Below, piece after piece: positions 7,139 through 14,162 of a stretch of DNA of 21,874 bases; position 1 is the stretch's first letter; each line of letters begins with the position of its first letter. The stretch spans positions 1 to 21,874 of the forward strand of contig JANNDW010000282.1 of NCBI GenBank assembly GCA_031378125.1. The letters run 5' to 3'. The DNA comes from LGRD01 sp031378125 (GTDB taxonomy: Bacteria > Pseudomonadota > Gammaproteobacteria > Burkholderiales > Burkholderiaceae_C). The translations under genes were made by a program, and so were the position numbers. The notes beneath the pieces are model-generated. The model ran no database searches, was not told where the DNA came from, and saw nothing but the letters and a program-made list of their open reading frames with translations.

Positions 7139-8560
7139 TCAGCGGCGTTGAAACTCGGGGGACATCAGCAGCAGGGCCAATGCCTGGGTTGCGTCGGCCG
7201 CGCGTTCGATCTGCTGGCGCGTGGCCTGGCTAAGCCATTCGCCCAGGGCGTTGCCGGCAAGCTCACGCGCGTCGATGCCACGGCCGGACCGGTCGGCCAC
7301 ACGCGCCGCCCATTCGACCCGTTTCCACACGGCGTCGGGGCTGAGCCAGTCTTCGGCCCGGTCGCTCCAGCCCGCGGGCGAGGGTGCGGCGTGAATGCGC
7401 TGGCCCAGGGCGGTGATTCCACCGGCATCAAAGCGCTCCAGGCGACGTGCGCCCAAACCCAACAGGCGCATCGACGACAGCACCAACTCTTCGGGCGTCT
7501 TGAGCTTGGCCAGCGCGGGGCTCCATGCCTCGGGGCTGCGAACCAGTTCTCGATAGAGCTCGGCCAGCTGACCGTCGTGGCGCAGGTAGGCGGCTGCCAA
7601 GCGCTCTACCAGCGCAGCCGGCGGCTCGTCGGCGACAAAGTGGCGCGCCAGTTTGGTGGCAACGAGCCGCGCTGTGGCTGGATGGCGCGCCAGGTCGTGC
7701 AGCACCTGGCGCAGCGCGTCGGGCCCTTCGCCATAGTCCTTGCCGAGCACGGTCTTGCGCCCGGGTTCATGCCAGGCGGGATCGAATCCGCCGCCGGCAT
7801 CGGGCGAGCGCAGGCCGCCGCGCCAACCCGTCAGCACTCGCGCGAACGCCGTGACGTCGGTCTGGGTGTAGCCGCCTCCCGGTGTCGCGAGCCCCCGCCC
7901 GCTCTCGGCGCCCAGGGTGTGCAGCTCCAGCACTTCGCGAGCCAGGTTCTCGTTCAGGCCGGTGACACGTGGGCCTTGGCCGGTGCCAGCGGCGCGCTGC
8001 GCGGCACGCGCGACGACGCGAGAGCGCGGCCCGGCCGACAACCCATTGTCCAGGTAGCGAAGCATGGCCGGGTGGGTGGTCGACGCCATCAACAAGGTCT
8101 CGAACGAGCCCGCGATGTGGGGCCGGATCGCGTCGCGTTCGAACGTGCCCACCAGGCCGCGCGTGCTGCCCTTGGCCAGCGAGACGGTGAAATGGTTGCA
8201 CCAGAACAGGAGCAGTCGCTCGGCAAATGGCCGCTTCGTTGTAGCGGCTGTGGCCAGGCGCGAGCGGATGTCGGCAAGAATCGTTTCGCGGTAGTGACTG
8301 GCCAAGGGCTGCTCGGCAAAAGCACCCGCACTTGCAGCCATCTGCGGGGCCCGCGCCCGTTGCCGCATTTCGCGCTCGGTGGCCACCAGGTCCAGCGCCT
8401 GCGCGGTGCTCAGCAGCCCGTCGCCGTGCGCCGGGTCGGCCGGCCCGATTTGCGCCAGCAACCAGCCCTGCGGGTCAGTGCGCAGAGCCACCAGCGACGG
8501 CTCTCCCAATCCGAACCGGTGGGCTGCGATGGCTGCCTGAATGGACGCTGAACTGGACAT
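7139..8560 (-). CDS. DUF1800 family protein
   Basis: A 473-residue protein of the DUF1800 family, function unknown. Conserved blocks run in the order expected: an N-terminal AAIAAHRFGLG (9-19), LLLFWCNHFTVS (116-127), HPAMLRYLDN (163-172), GLNENLAREVLELHTLG (201-217), YTQTDVTAFARVLTGW (231-246), the His-rich LHDLARHPATARLVA segment and the LKTPEELV region in the C-terminal half. Unlike its DUF1501 partner it shows no obvious signal peptide or membrane segment. The pair is widely co-inherited, which suggests a shared role. ATG 8560 gives the family-typical N-terminus, with GGGAAT a short distance upstream. It lies downstream of phoH but behind a hairpin, so it may have its own promoter. Confidence 0.9.
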   Translation of the reverse strand: MSSSASIQAAIAAHRFGLGEPSLVALRTDPQGWLLAQIGPADPAHGDGLLSTAQALDLVATEREMRQRARAPQMAASAGAFAEQPLASHYRETILADIRSRLATAATTKRPFAERLLLFWCNHFTVSLAKGSTRGLVGTFERDAIRPHIAGSFETLLMASTTHPAMLRYLDNGLSAGPRSRVVARAAQRAAGTGQGPRVTGLNENLAREVLELHTLGAESGRGLATPGGGYTQTDVTAFARVLTGWRGGLRSPDAGGGFDPAWHEPGRKTVLGKDYGEGPDALRQVLHDLARHPATARLVATKLARHFVADEPPAALVERLAAAYLRHDGQLAELYRELVRSPEAWSPALAKLKTPEELVLSSMRLLGLGARRLERFDAGGITALGQRIHAAPSPAGWSDRAEDWLSPDAVWKRVEWAARVADRSGRGIDARELAGNALGEWLSQATRQQIERAADATQALALLLMSPEFQRR

Positions 8561-8579
8561 CGTTGGATTCCCGACCGCA

Positions 8580-8611
8580 GCAAGAATAACGGCGCGAGGT
8601 CAACGCGCCGT
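8580..8611 (-). terminator. Probable intrinsic terminator of phoH
   Basis: On the minus strand ACGGCGCG (8611-8604) pairs with CGCGCCGT (8596-8589) across a 7-nt loop. The stem is followed by TATTCTT, a T-rich but interrupted tail. It lies 58 bp past the phoH stop codon, within the 108-bp gap before the DUF1800 gene, and would separate the two transcription units. Confidence 0.5.
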
Positions 8612-8668
8612 GTCTGCAAGGTCAAGAAGCGTTGCCGGACCCAGCCGGGCGGTTTGGGACCGGCCGGC

Positions 8669-10330
8669 CTACAGCACTTCCGAAGCAAAGTCCGCCAGTC
8701 GCGAGCGTTCGCCGCGTGCCAAGGTCACATGGCCGGAATGCGGCCAACCTTTGAAGCGGTCTACCGCATACGTCAGGCCCGAACTGCCTTCGGTCAGGTA
8801 GGGCGTGTCGATCTGCGCCAGGTTGCCCAGGCAGATGATCTTGGTGCCCGGGCCGGCGCGCGTGATCAAGGTCTTCATCTGCTTGGGTGTGAGGTTTTGC
8901 GCCTCGTCGATGATGACGAACTTGTTCAGGAAAGTCCGCCCGCGCATGAAGTTCAGGCTCTTGATCTTGACCTTGCTGCGCACCAGGTCGTTGGTGGCGG
9001 CGCGGCCCCATTCACCGGCTCCGCCATCGGTCTTGGACAGCACCTCCAGGTTGTCGTCGAGCGCGCCCATCCAGGGGCTCATCTTCTCTTCTTCGGTGCC
9101 GGGCAGGAAGCCGATGTCCTCGCCCACCGGCACGGTCACGCGGGTGACGATGATCTCGGTGTAGCGGCGCTCGTCCATCACCTGGCTCAGGCCGGCGGCC
9201 AGGGTCATCAGCGTCTTGCCGGCGCCTGCCGTGCCGGTGAGGGTGATGAAGTCGCACTCCGGGTCGAGCAACAGGTTGAGCGCGAAGTTCTGTTCGCGGT
9301 TGCGCGCGGTGACTCCCCAGACCGCGTTCTTCTGGTGGGTGTACTCCTTCAGCGTGCGCAGCACTGCGGTCTTTCCGGTGATCTCGGTGACCTTGGCGTA
9401 CAGCGGCGCAGCGCCCGGCGCTTCCAGGTACACAAACTGGTTGATCAGCAGGGCAGGAACCATCGGACCGCTGATGCGGTAGAAGGTCAGGCCGCCCTGG
9501 TTCCAGCTTTCCATGGTCTTGCCGTGTCGGTCCCAAAAATCGGCCGGCAGCGGCAGCACGCCGGTGTAAAGCAGGTCGACGTCGTCCAGCGTCTTGTCGT
9601 TGAAATAGTCTTCCGCCGGCAGGCCCAGGGCACGCGCCTTGATGCGCATGTTGATGTCCTTGGACACCAGCACCACATCACGCCCGGGCTGCTGTTCGCG
9701 CAGGGCCTGCACCACGCCCAGGATTTGGTTGTCGGCCTTACCCTGGGGCAGGCCGGCCGGCAGGGTCACGTTGATCAGGTTGGTCTGGAAGAACAGCTTG
9801 CCACCGGCCTCGCGGTGGCCGGTGCGGGCCAGGGGCAGGCCCTCGGACATGCCGGTCGCGTCGCGGCTGGGCATGCTGGCGGCCAGCGCGTCCAGGTCGC
9901 GGCTGACCTGGCGGGCGTTGCGCGCCACCTCGGTCATGCCGCGCTTGTGGCCGTCCAGCTCTTCCAGCGTGATCATCGGCAGGTAGATGTCGTGTTCCTC
10001 GAATCGAAACAAGCAGGTCGGGTCGTGCATCAACACATTGGTGTCCAGCACGAACAGCGTGGCCGGGCCATTGCCACGCGGCTTGCGGGTGCGCAACTCG
10101 GGCGCCGGATGGAGCTTGCGTGGGGTTGTGTCCGTTTTCACGGGCCGGTCGTCGGGGACGAAAGGCGCGCCGGTGGGCGCCAACAACAATTCGGGCCTGC
10201 CGGCCAGGCCGGGTTGCGTGGCGGCGCGGTTCGTTTGTGGACGCTGGGCCGGCTTGCTGACCGGCGGTGCTTCAAAGTCGGCGATGGCGAGGAGCGCGGC
10301 GCGCTTGGCTGGCGGCTTGGGCAGTGGCAT
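8669..10330 (-). CDS. PIN-PhoH family ATPase (PhoH2-like)
   Basis: A 553-residue fusion of an N-terminal PIN ribonuclease domain and a C-terminal PhoH ATPase. After a basic, proline-rich leader (1-90), the PIN domain (about 91-245) has acidic residues in FVLDTNVLMHD (Asp96), TLEELDGHKRG and SKDINMRIKA. The PhoH domain (about 345-553) has Walker A GTAGAGKT (366-373) and Walker B VIIDEAQNLTP (472-482), then LGNLAQIDTPYL. Mycobacterial PhoH2 proteins of this architecture are described as RNA helicase/RNases; a similar cytoplasmic RNA-processing role is inferred. I chose ATG 10330: the frame extends upstream to a GTG at 10378, but that codon lies inside the bcp terminator stem. The ribosome-binding site is weak. 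Confidence 0.92.
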   Translation of the reverse strand: MPLPKPPAKRAALLAIADFEAPPVSKPAQRPQTNRAATQPGLAGRPELLLAPTGAPFVPDDRPVKTDTTPRKLHPAPELRTRKPRGNGPATLFVLDTNVLMHDPTCLFRFEEHDIYLPMITLEELDGHKRGMTEVARNARQVSRDLDALAASMPSRDATGMSEGLPLARTGHREAGGKLFFQTNLINVTLPAGLPQGKADNQILGVVQALREQQPGRDVVLVSKDINMRIKARALGLPAEDYFNDKTLDDVDLLYTGVLPLPADFWDRHGKTMESWNQGGLTFYRISGPMVPALLINQFVYLEAPGAAPLYAKVTEITGKTAVLRTLKEYTHQKNAVWGVTARNREQNFALNLLLDPECDFITLTGTAGAGKTLMTLAAGLSQVMDERRYTEIIVTRVTVPVGEDIGFLPGTEEEKMSPWMGALDDNLEVLSKTDGGAGEWGRAATNDLVRSKVKIKSLNFMRGRTFLNKFVIIDEAQNLTPKQMKTLITRAGPGTKIICLGNLAQIDTPYLTEGSSGLTYAVDRFKGWPHSGHVTLARGERSRLADFASEVL

Positions 10331-10360
10331 GGGTGGTTTCAGAGTGACCGAAAAGTCGGA

Positions 10361-10395
10361 GCAACAAAAAAGCCGCACGACTGACCGTGCGGCTT
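10361..10395 (-). terminator. Strong intrinsic terminator after bcp
   Basis: On the minus strand AGCCGCACG and its complement (10394-10386 and 10379-10371) form a perfect 9-bp stem, extendable to 10 bp, with a 6-nt loop, followed by six T (10371-10366) and GTTG. It is a textbook Rho-independent terminator. It ends the bcp transcript about 110 nt past the stop codon and lies only about 35 nt before the phoH start, so it could also act as an attenuator for phoH. Confidence 0.85.
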
Positions 10396-10409
10396 GATGG
10401 AGGGCTGCG

Positions 10410-10423
10410 GTTGAACGTTCAAC
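10410..10423. repeat. 14-bp perfect palindrome in the bcp 3' region
   Basis: GTTGAACGTTCAAC is its own reverse complement. It lies 15 bp beyond the terminator stem, in the untranslated stretch after bcp. It could be a dimeric regulator site or a small RNA hairpin. I do not recognise it as a known operator. Confidence 0.6.
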
Positions 10424-10504
10424 AACATCGCTCGATTATCCATAAATCACTGGCGCCGGGAGGCCACCTCCGCCGCGGCGGGTTTGACGGGCGAATCCAG
10501 AGGC

Positions 10505-10981
10505 TCAACCGCCCCGCTTGAGCGCTTTTCCCGCCTTCAAAACCTCTTCCACATGCCCGGCCACCTTGAGGCCACGCCATTCGGCGCGCAGAACACCGGT
10601 GCCATCGATCAGGAAGGTGCTGCGCTCGATGCCCTTGACCTTCTTGCCGTACATGATTTTGTTCTTGACCACGCCGAACATGTGGCACAGCTTTTCCTCG
10701 GTATCGGCAATCAGCTCGAACGGCAGCTCCAGGCTTTGTTTGAACTTGTCGTGCGAGGCCATGTTGTCGCGCGATACGCCGAACACCACCGCACCGGCCT
10801 TGACGAAGTCTTTGTGATGGTCGCGAAACTGCATGGCTTCGGTGGTGCAGCCCGGCGTGTTGTCCTTGGGGTAGAAATAAAGGACGACCATTTGCCCGAG
10901 AAAGGCCTGGGGAGTGAACTTCACGCCACCGGTGGCGAGCGCTTCAAATTCCGGGAGGGCTTTGTTGAGGGCTGGCGTCAT
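10505..10981 (-). CDS. bcp: Thioredoxin-dependent thiol peroxidase (Bcp/PrxQ-type)
   Basis: Bcp reduces hydrogen peroxide and organic peroxides with electrons from thioredoxin or glutaredoxin in the cytoplasm. The 158-residue protein has the AhpC/TSA fold signature FYPKDNTPGCTTEAM with peroxidatic Cys45, Thr42 of the PxxxTxxC motif, and the conserved Arg119-120 region (IERSTFLID). E. coli Bcp has a second cysteine five residues later (Cys50). Here that position is Met, and the only other cysteine is Cys99 (KLCHMFGV), so the resolving mechanism may differ (1-Cys type, or use of another thiol). ATG 10981 gives a normal N-terminus but has a poor ribosome-binding site. A TATAAT box lies upstream and a strong terminator downstream. 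Confidence 0.94.
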   Translation of the reverse strand: MTPALNKALPEFEALATGGVKFTPQAFLGQMVVLYFYPKDNTPGCTTEAMQFRDHHKDFVKAGAVVFGVSRDNMASHDKFKQSLELPFELIADTEEKLCHMFGVVKNKIMYGKKVKGIERSTFLIDGTGVLRAEWRGLKVAGHVEEVLKAGKALKRGG

Positions 10982-11023
10982 GAAGTATTCTGCTTGGTTG
11001 CGCCGATGCAGGCGTAGCCGCAG

Positions 11024-11029
11024 ATTATA
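11024..11029 (-). promoter_or_regulatory. Consensus -10 box upstream of bcp
   Basis: A perfect TATAAT lies on the minus strand 42 nt before the bcp ATG, giving a predicted leader of roughly 35 nt. No good -35 hexamer is seen at 16-18 nt spacing, so the promoter may need an activator. Control by a peroxide-sensing regulator would fit but no site is recognised. Confidence 0.45.
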
Positions 11030-11062
11030 AGGGCTGCCACGAGCCGGCCGACCCGCGCCGCC

Positions 11063-11455
11063 TCACCCCAACGTGGGGGGCGAGCTTTCAAAAAGCAAAG
11101 CTGCCACCACCGAACGCCCCTCGGCGAGCAAAACGTTGTAGGTCCGGCAAGCGGCCGCGGTGTCCATGGTTTCGACCCCGATGCGCCGGTCGATCAGCGC
11201 GCGCATCAAGGCCGGCCGGACAAAGCGCAGCCTGGCGCCGCTGCCGAAGATCACCAGTTCCGGCGCCAGCTCGGCCAGGCTTGCAAAGTGCGACTCTGCA
11301 AGCTCGGAGAACAGGTTCACCGGCCACGGGACCACCTGGCCCTCCCAGGGCACGACCACGCTGCGGCGATACTCCACGCCACCCACGATCACACCCTCGG
11401 GACCGTGCCGGGCGATGGCGTTTTGACCTTCAATGCGATCGGCTCTGAGTTTCAT
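11063..11455 (-). CDS. Mth938-like domain protein (DUF498/NDUFAF3 family)
   Basis: A 130-residue protein of the Mth938-like family, a small alpha/beta fold related to the mitochondrial complex I assembly factor NDUFAF3; the bacterial role is not established. Family features seen are VIVGGVEYRRSVVV near the N-terminus, PELVIFGSGARLRF in the centre, and GVETMDTAAACRTYNVLLAEGR, with the conserved E-T-M-D-T-x-x-A-C-x-T-Y-N pattern, near the C-terminus. I chose ATG 11455 (MKLRADRIEGQ); the frame runs further upstream but that part lacks family similarity and would consume the divergent promoter region shared with alaA. AAGGAC abuts the start, too close to be ideal. bcp follows after 81 bp on the same strand, with its own -10 box. 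Confidence 0.88.
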   Translation of the reverse strand: MKLRADRIEGQNAIARHGPEGVIVGGVEYRRSVVVPWEGQVVPWPVNLFSELAESHFASLAELAPELVIFGSGARLRFVRPALMRALIDRRIGVETMDTAAACRTYNVLLAEGRSVVAALLFESSPPTLG

Positions 11456-11550
11456 GTCCTTGTGCGGCCTGCCCAACGATGCAAGCCGCAACCCCTGTGC
11501 GAAAATTCTAAGCGCTGCATCGCCACAGCCCACCCGCCCGGAGCATCTTC
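11456..11550. other. Divergent intergenic region, Mth938-like gene / alaA
   Basis: These 95 bp separate two genes pointing away from each other and must hold promoters for both, or at least for the eight-gene alaA run. I see an A/T-rich patch AAAATTCTAA (11502-11511) as a possible plus-strand -10 region but no convincing -35 box. Confidence 0.4.
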
Positions 11551-12777
11551 TTGAGACCGATTGCCAAGTCAGCCAAGCTCGCCAACGTGTGCTACGACAT
11601 CCGCGGGCCGGTGCTCGACAAAGCCAGGCAGATGGAGGAAGAGGGCCACCACATCATCAAGCTGAACATCGGCAACATCGCCGCCTTCGGTCTGGAACCT
11701 CCCGACGAGATCGTGCAGGACATGATCCGCAACCTGCCGCACACCGCCGGCTACACCGACAGCAAAGGCATGTTCGCACCGCGCAAGGCGGTGGTCCACT
11801 ACACGCAGGAAAAGCGCCTGCACGGCGTCACGGTCGACGATGTCTATCTGGGCAACGGCGCATCGGAGTTGATCGTGATGAGCATGAATGCCCTGCTCAA
11901 CGATGGCGACGAAGTGCTGATCCCGGCACCGGACTACCCGCTCTACACGGCGGCGGTGGCGCTGTCGGGTGGCACCCCCGTGCACTACCTGTGCGACGAG
12001 CAGTCCGACTGGATGCCCGACATCGCCGACATTCGAGCCAAGATCACGCCACGGACCCAGGCCATCGTGGTCATCAACCCGAACAACCCGACCGGTGCGC
12101 TGTACCCGGAAAGCCTGCTGCTGCAAATCGTCGAGGTGGCGCGGCAGCACCAGTTGATCGTCTTCGCCGACGAGATCTACGACAAGACGCTGTACGACGG
12201 CAACACCCACACCAGCATCGCGGCGCTGGCCGACGATGTGCTGTTCCTCACCTTCAACGGCCTGTCCAAGAATTACCGCGCTTGTGGCTACCGCGCCGGC
12301 TGGATGGTGGTGTCGGGCGAGAAGCGGCATGCGCGCGACTACATCGAGGGCCTGAACATGCTGGCCTCGATGCGCCTGTGCTCCAACACGCCGGGGCAGC
12401 TGGCCATCCAGACCGCGCTGGGCGGCTACCAGAGCATCAAGGACCTGGTCGCACCCGCGGGCCGCCTGTGCCGCCAGCGCGACCTGGCCTACAAGCTGCT
12501 GAGCGAGATTCCCGGCGTCAGCGTGGTCAAGCCCAAGGCCGCGCTGTACATGTTTCCCAAGCTCGACCCGAAAATTTATCCAGTCGCGGACGATCAGCAG
12601 TTTGCCTATGAACTGCTGGCCGAAGAGAAAGTGCTCCTCGTCCAGGGCACCGGGTTCAACTGGGCTCAGCCAGATCACTTCCGGCTCGTGTTCCTGCCCA
12701 ACTCGGACGATCTGGCGGAGGCCATTGGCCGCATTGCCCGCTTCCTCGACCACTACCGTAAACGTCATTCGCGCTGA
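11551..12777 (+). CDS. alaA: Glutamate-pyruvate aminotransferase AlaA
   Basis: A PLP-dependent class I aminotransferase forming L-alanine from pyruvate with glutamate as donor. The 408-residue sequence follows E. coli AlaA closely as I remember it: KLANVCYDIRGPVLDKA, LNIGN, TAGYTDSKG, GNGASELI, INPNNPTGA (175-183), FADEIYDK with Asp207, the PLP lysine Lys240 in FNGLSKNYRACG, EGLNMLASMRLC, and the substrate-binding Arg378 in DHFRLVFLP. The start is TTG 11551, with GGAG seven bases upstream. No ATG fits: the next Met is residue 28, past the conserved N-terminus. hom follows 20 bp downstream. The related AlaC is a possible alternative name, but the match is closer to AlaA. Confidence 0.92.
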   Translation: MRPIAKSAKLANVCYDIRGPVLDKARQMEEEGHHIIKLNIGNIAAFGLEPPDEIVQDMIRNLPHTAGYTDSKGMFAPRKAVVHYTQEKRLHGVTVDDVYLGNGASELIVMSMNALLNDGDEVLIPAPDYPLYTAAVALSGGTPVHYLCDEQSDWMPDIADIRAKITPRTQAIVVINPNNPTGALYPESLLLQIVEVARQHQLIVFADEIYDKTLYDGNTHTSIAALADDVLFLTFNGLSKNYRACGYRAGWMVVSGEKRHARDYIEGLNMLASMRLCSNTPGQLAIQTALGGYQSIKDLVAPAGRLCRQRDLAYKLLSEIPGVSVVKPKAALYMFPKLDPKIYPVADDQQFAYELLAEEKVLLVQGTGFNWAQPDHFRLVFLPNSDDLAEAIGRIARFLDHYRKRHSR

Positions 12778-12797
12778 TCGCGCAAGGCTTGTTCACC

Positions 12798-14162
12798 ATG
12801 AAACCGATTCAAGTGGGCCTGCTGGGCATCGGCACGGTGGGCAGCGGCACCTTCAATGTGCTGCAACGCAACCAGCAAGAGATTCAACGTCGCGCTGGCC
12901 GGGCCATTCGCATCACCATGGTGGCCGACCTGGACCTGGCGCGCGCGCGGGCCATCGTGGGTGATGCAGCCACCGTGGTGGGCGACGCGCGAGCCGTGAT
13001 CGCCAACCCGGAGATCGACATCGTCATCGAGCTGATCGGCGGCTATGGCATTGCCAAGGCGCTGGTGCTCCAAGCCATCCAGGCCGGCAAGCATGTGGTG
13101 ACGGCCAACAAGGCCTTGCTGGCAGTGCACGGCACCGAAATCTTTGCGGCCGCGCGCGACAAGGGCGTGGTCGTGGCGTTCGAAGCCGCGGTGGCCGGGG
13201 GCATTCCCATCATCAAGGCGCTGCGCGAGGGGCTGACGGCCAACCGCATCGAATGGATCGCCGGCATCATCAACGGCACGACCAACTTCATCCTCTCGGA
13301 GATGCGTGCCAAGGGGCTCGATTTCGACATGGCGCTGAAGGAAGCGCAGCGCCTGGGCTACGCCGAAGCCGACCCGACCTTCGACATCGAAGGCATCGAC
13401 GCGGCGCACAAGGCGACGATCATGAGCGCAATTGCGTTCGGCACCCCGGTGCAATTCGACAAGGCGCATGTCGAGGGCATCACCAAACTCAACGCCGCGG
13501 ACATTCGGTATGCGGAGCAACTCGGCTACCGCATCAAACTGCTGGGCATCACCAAACGGCGCAATGACTTGAAGACCGCGCCCTGGGCCAACGGCGGCAT
13601 CGAGTTGCGGGTCCACCCGACCTTGATTCCCGCCAAGCGCTTGATCGCCAACGTCGAAGGCGCGATGAACGCGGTCGTGGTCCAGGGTGACGCGGTGGGC
13701 CCCACGCTGTATTACGGCAAGGGCGCGGGCTCCGAGCCCACCGCCTCCGCGGTGATTGCCGACCTGGTCGACATCACCCGGCTGCACAGCGCCGACCCGG
13801 ACCATCGGGTGCCGCACCTGGCGTTTCAGCACAGCGCGATGCAAGACACCCCGATCCTGCCGATCAGCGAGGTGATCACCGCGTTCTATTTGCGCTTGCA
13901 GGTGGCCGACCAGGCGGGTGTGCTGGCCCGCATCACCGGCATCCTGGCCGAGCACGACATCTCCATCGACGCGCTGCTGCAGCGTCCAGGCGACGAAGGC
14001 ACCCCTCAAGAGGCGAGGGCCGGGAGCGAGGCGCCCACCGATGTGATCATCCTGACCCACGACACCGTCGAGGGGAAGATGAACAAAGCGATTGCGCAAA
14101 TGCAGGCGCTGCCCACCGTGCTGGCGCCGATCGTGCGGATTCGCAAGGAAGAGTTGAGTTGA
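12798..14162 (+). CDS. hom: Homoserine dehydrogenase with ACT domain
   Basis: Catalyses NAD(P)H-dependent reduction of aspartate semialdehyde to homoserine, the branch point to threonine and methionine. The 454-residue protein has the Rossmann motif GIGTVGSG (10-17), TANKALLA with Lys105, NGTTNFIL (159-166), YAEADPTFDIEGIDAAHK containing the catalytic acidic residues and Lys205, and a C-terminal ACT domain (about 355-440) that normally mediates threonine feedback. The ACT region holds a short Gly/Glu/Ala-rich insert (about residues 397-411). ATG 12798 is preferred over a TTG at 12789 because AAGG lies ten bases before it and the family N-terminus begins there. The stop overlaps the thrC start (TTGA). 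No thr attenuator is visible in the 20-bp gap after alaA. Confidence 0.97.
   Translation: MKPIQVGLLGIGTVGSGTFNVLQRNQQEIQRRAGRAIRITMVADLDLARARAIVGDAATVVGDARAVIANPEIDIVIELIGGYGIAKALVLQAIQAGKHVVTANKALLAVHGTEIFAAARDKGVVVAFEAAVAGGIPIIKALREGLTANRIEWIAGIINGTTNFILSEMRAKGLDFDMALKEAQRLGYAEADPTFDIEGIDAAHKATIMSAIAFGTPVQFDKAHVEGITKLNAADIRYAEQLGYRIKLLGITKRRNDLKTAPWANGGIELRVHPTLIPAKRLIANVEGAMNAVVVQGDAVGPTLYYGKGAGSEPTASAVIADLVDITRLHSADPDHRVPHLAFQHSAMQDTPILPISEVITAFYLRLQVADQAGVLARITGILAEHDISIDALLQRPGDEGTPQEARAGSEAPTDVIILTHDTVEGKMNKAIAQMQALPTVLAPIVRIRKEELS

Noticed and set aside
10331..10378. A 16-residue N-terminal extension of PhoH from a GTG at 10378.
   Set aside because: The codon lies inside the bcp terminator stem-loop and the added residues are not part of the family.
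8654..10384. A 576-codon plus-strand open frame opposite phoH.
   Set aside because: It mirrors the PIN-PhoH gene, whose motifs are unmistakable; the plus-strand product is low-information His/Gln/Val-rich sequence.
10410..10423. A LexA box for GTTGAACGTTCAAC.
   Set aside because: It lacks the CTGT-N8-ACAG layout of proteobacterial LexA sites and lies after bcp rather than before an SOS gene.
12778..12797. A threonine attenuator before hom.
   Set aside because: Only 20 bp separate alaA and hom, too short for a leader peptide and terminator.
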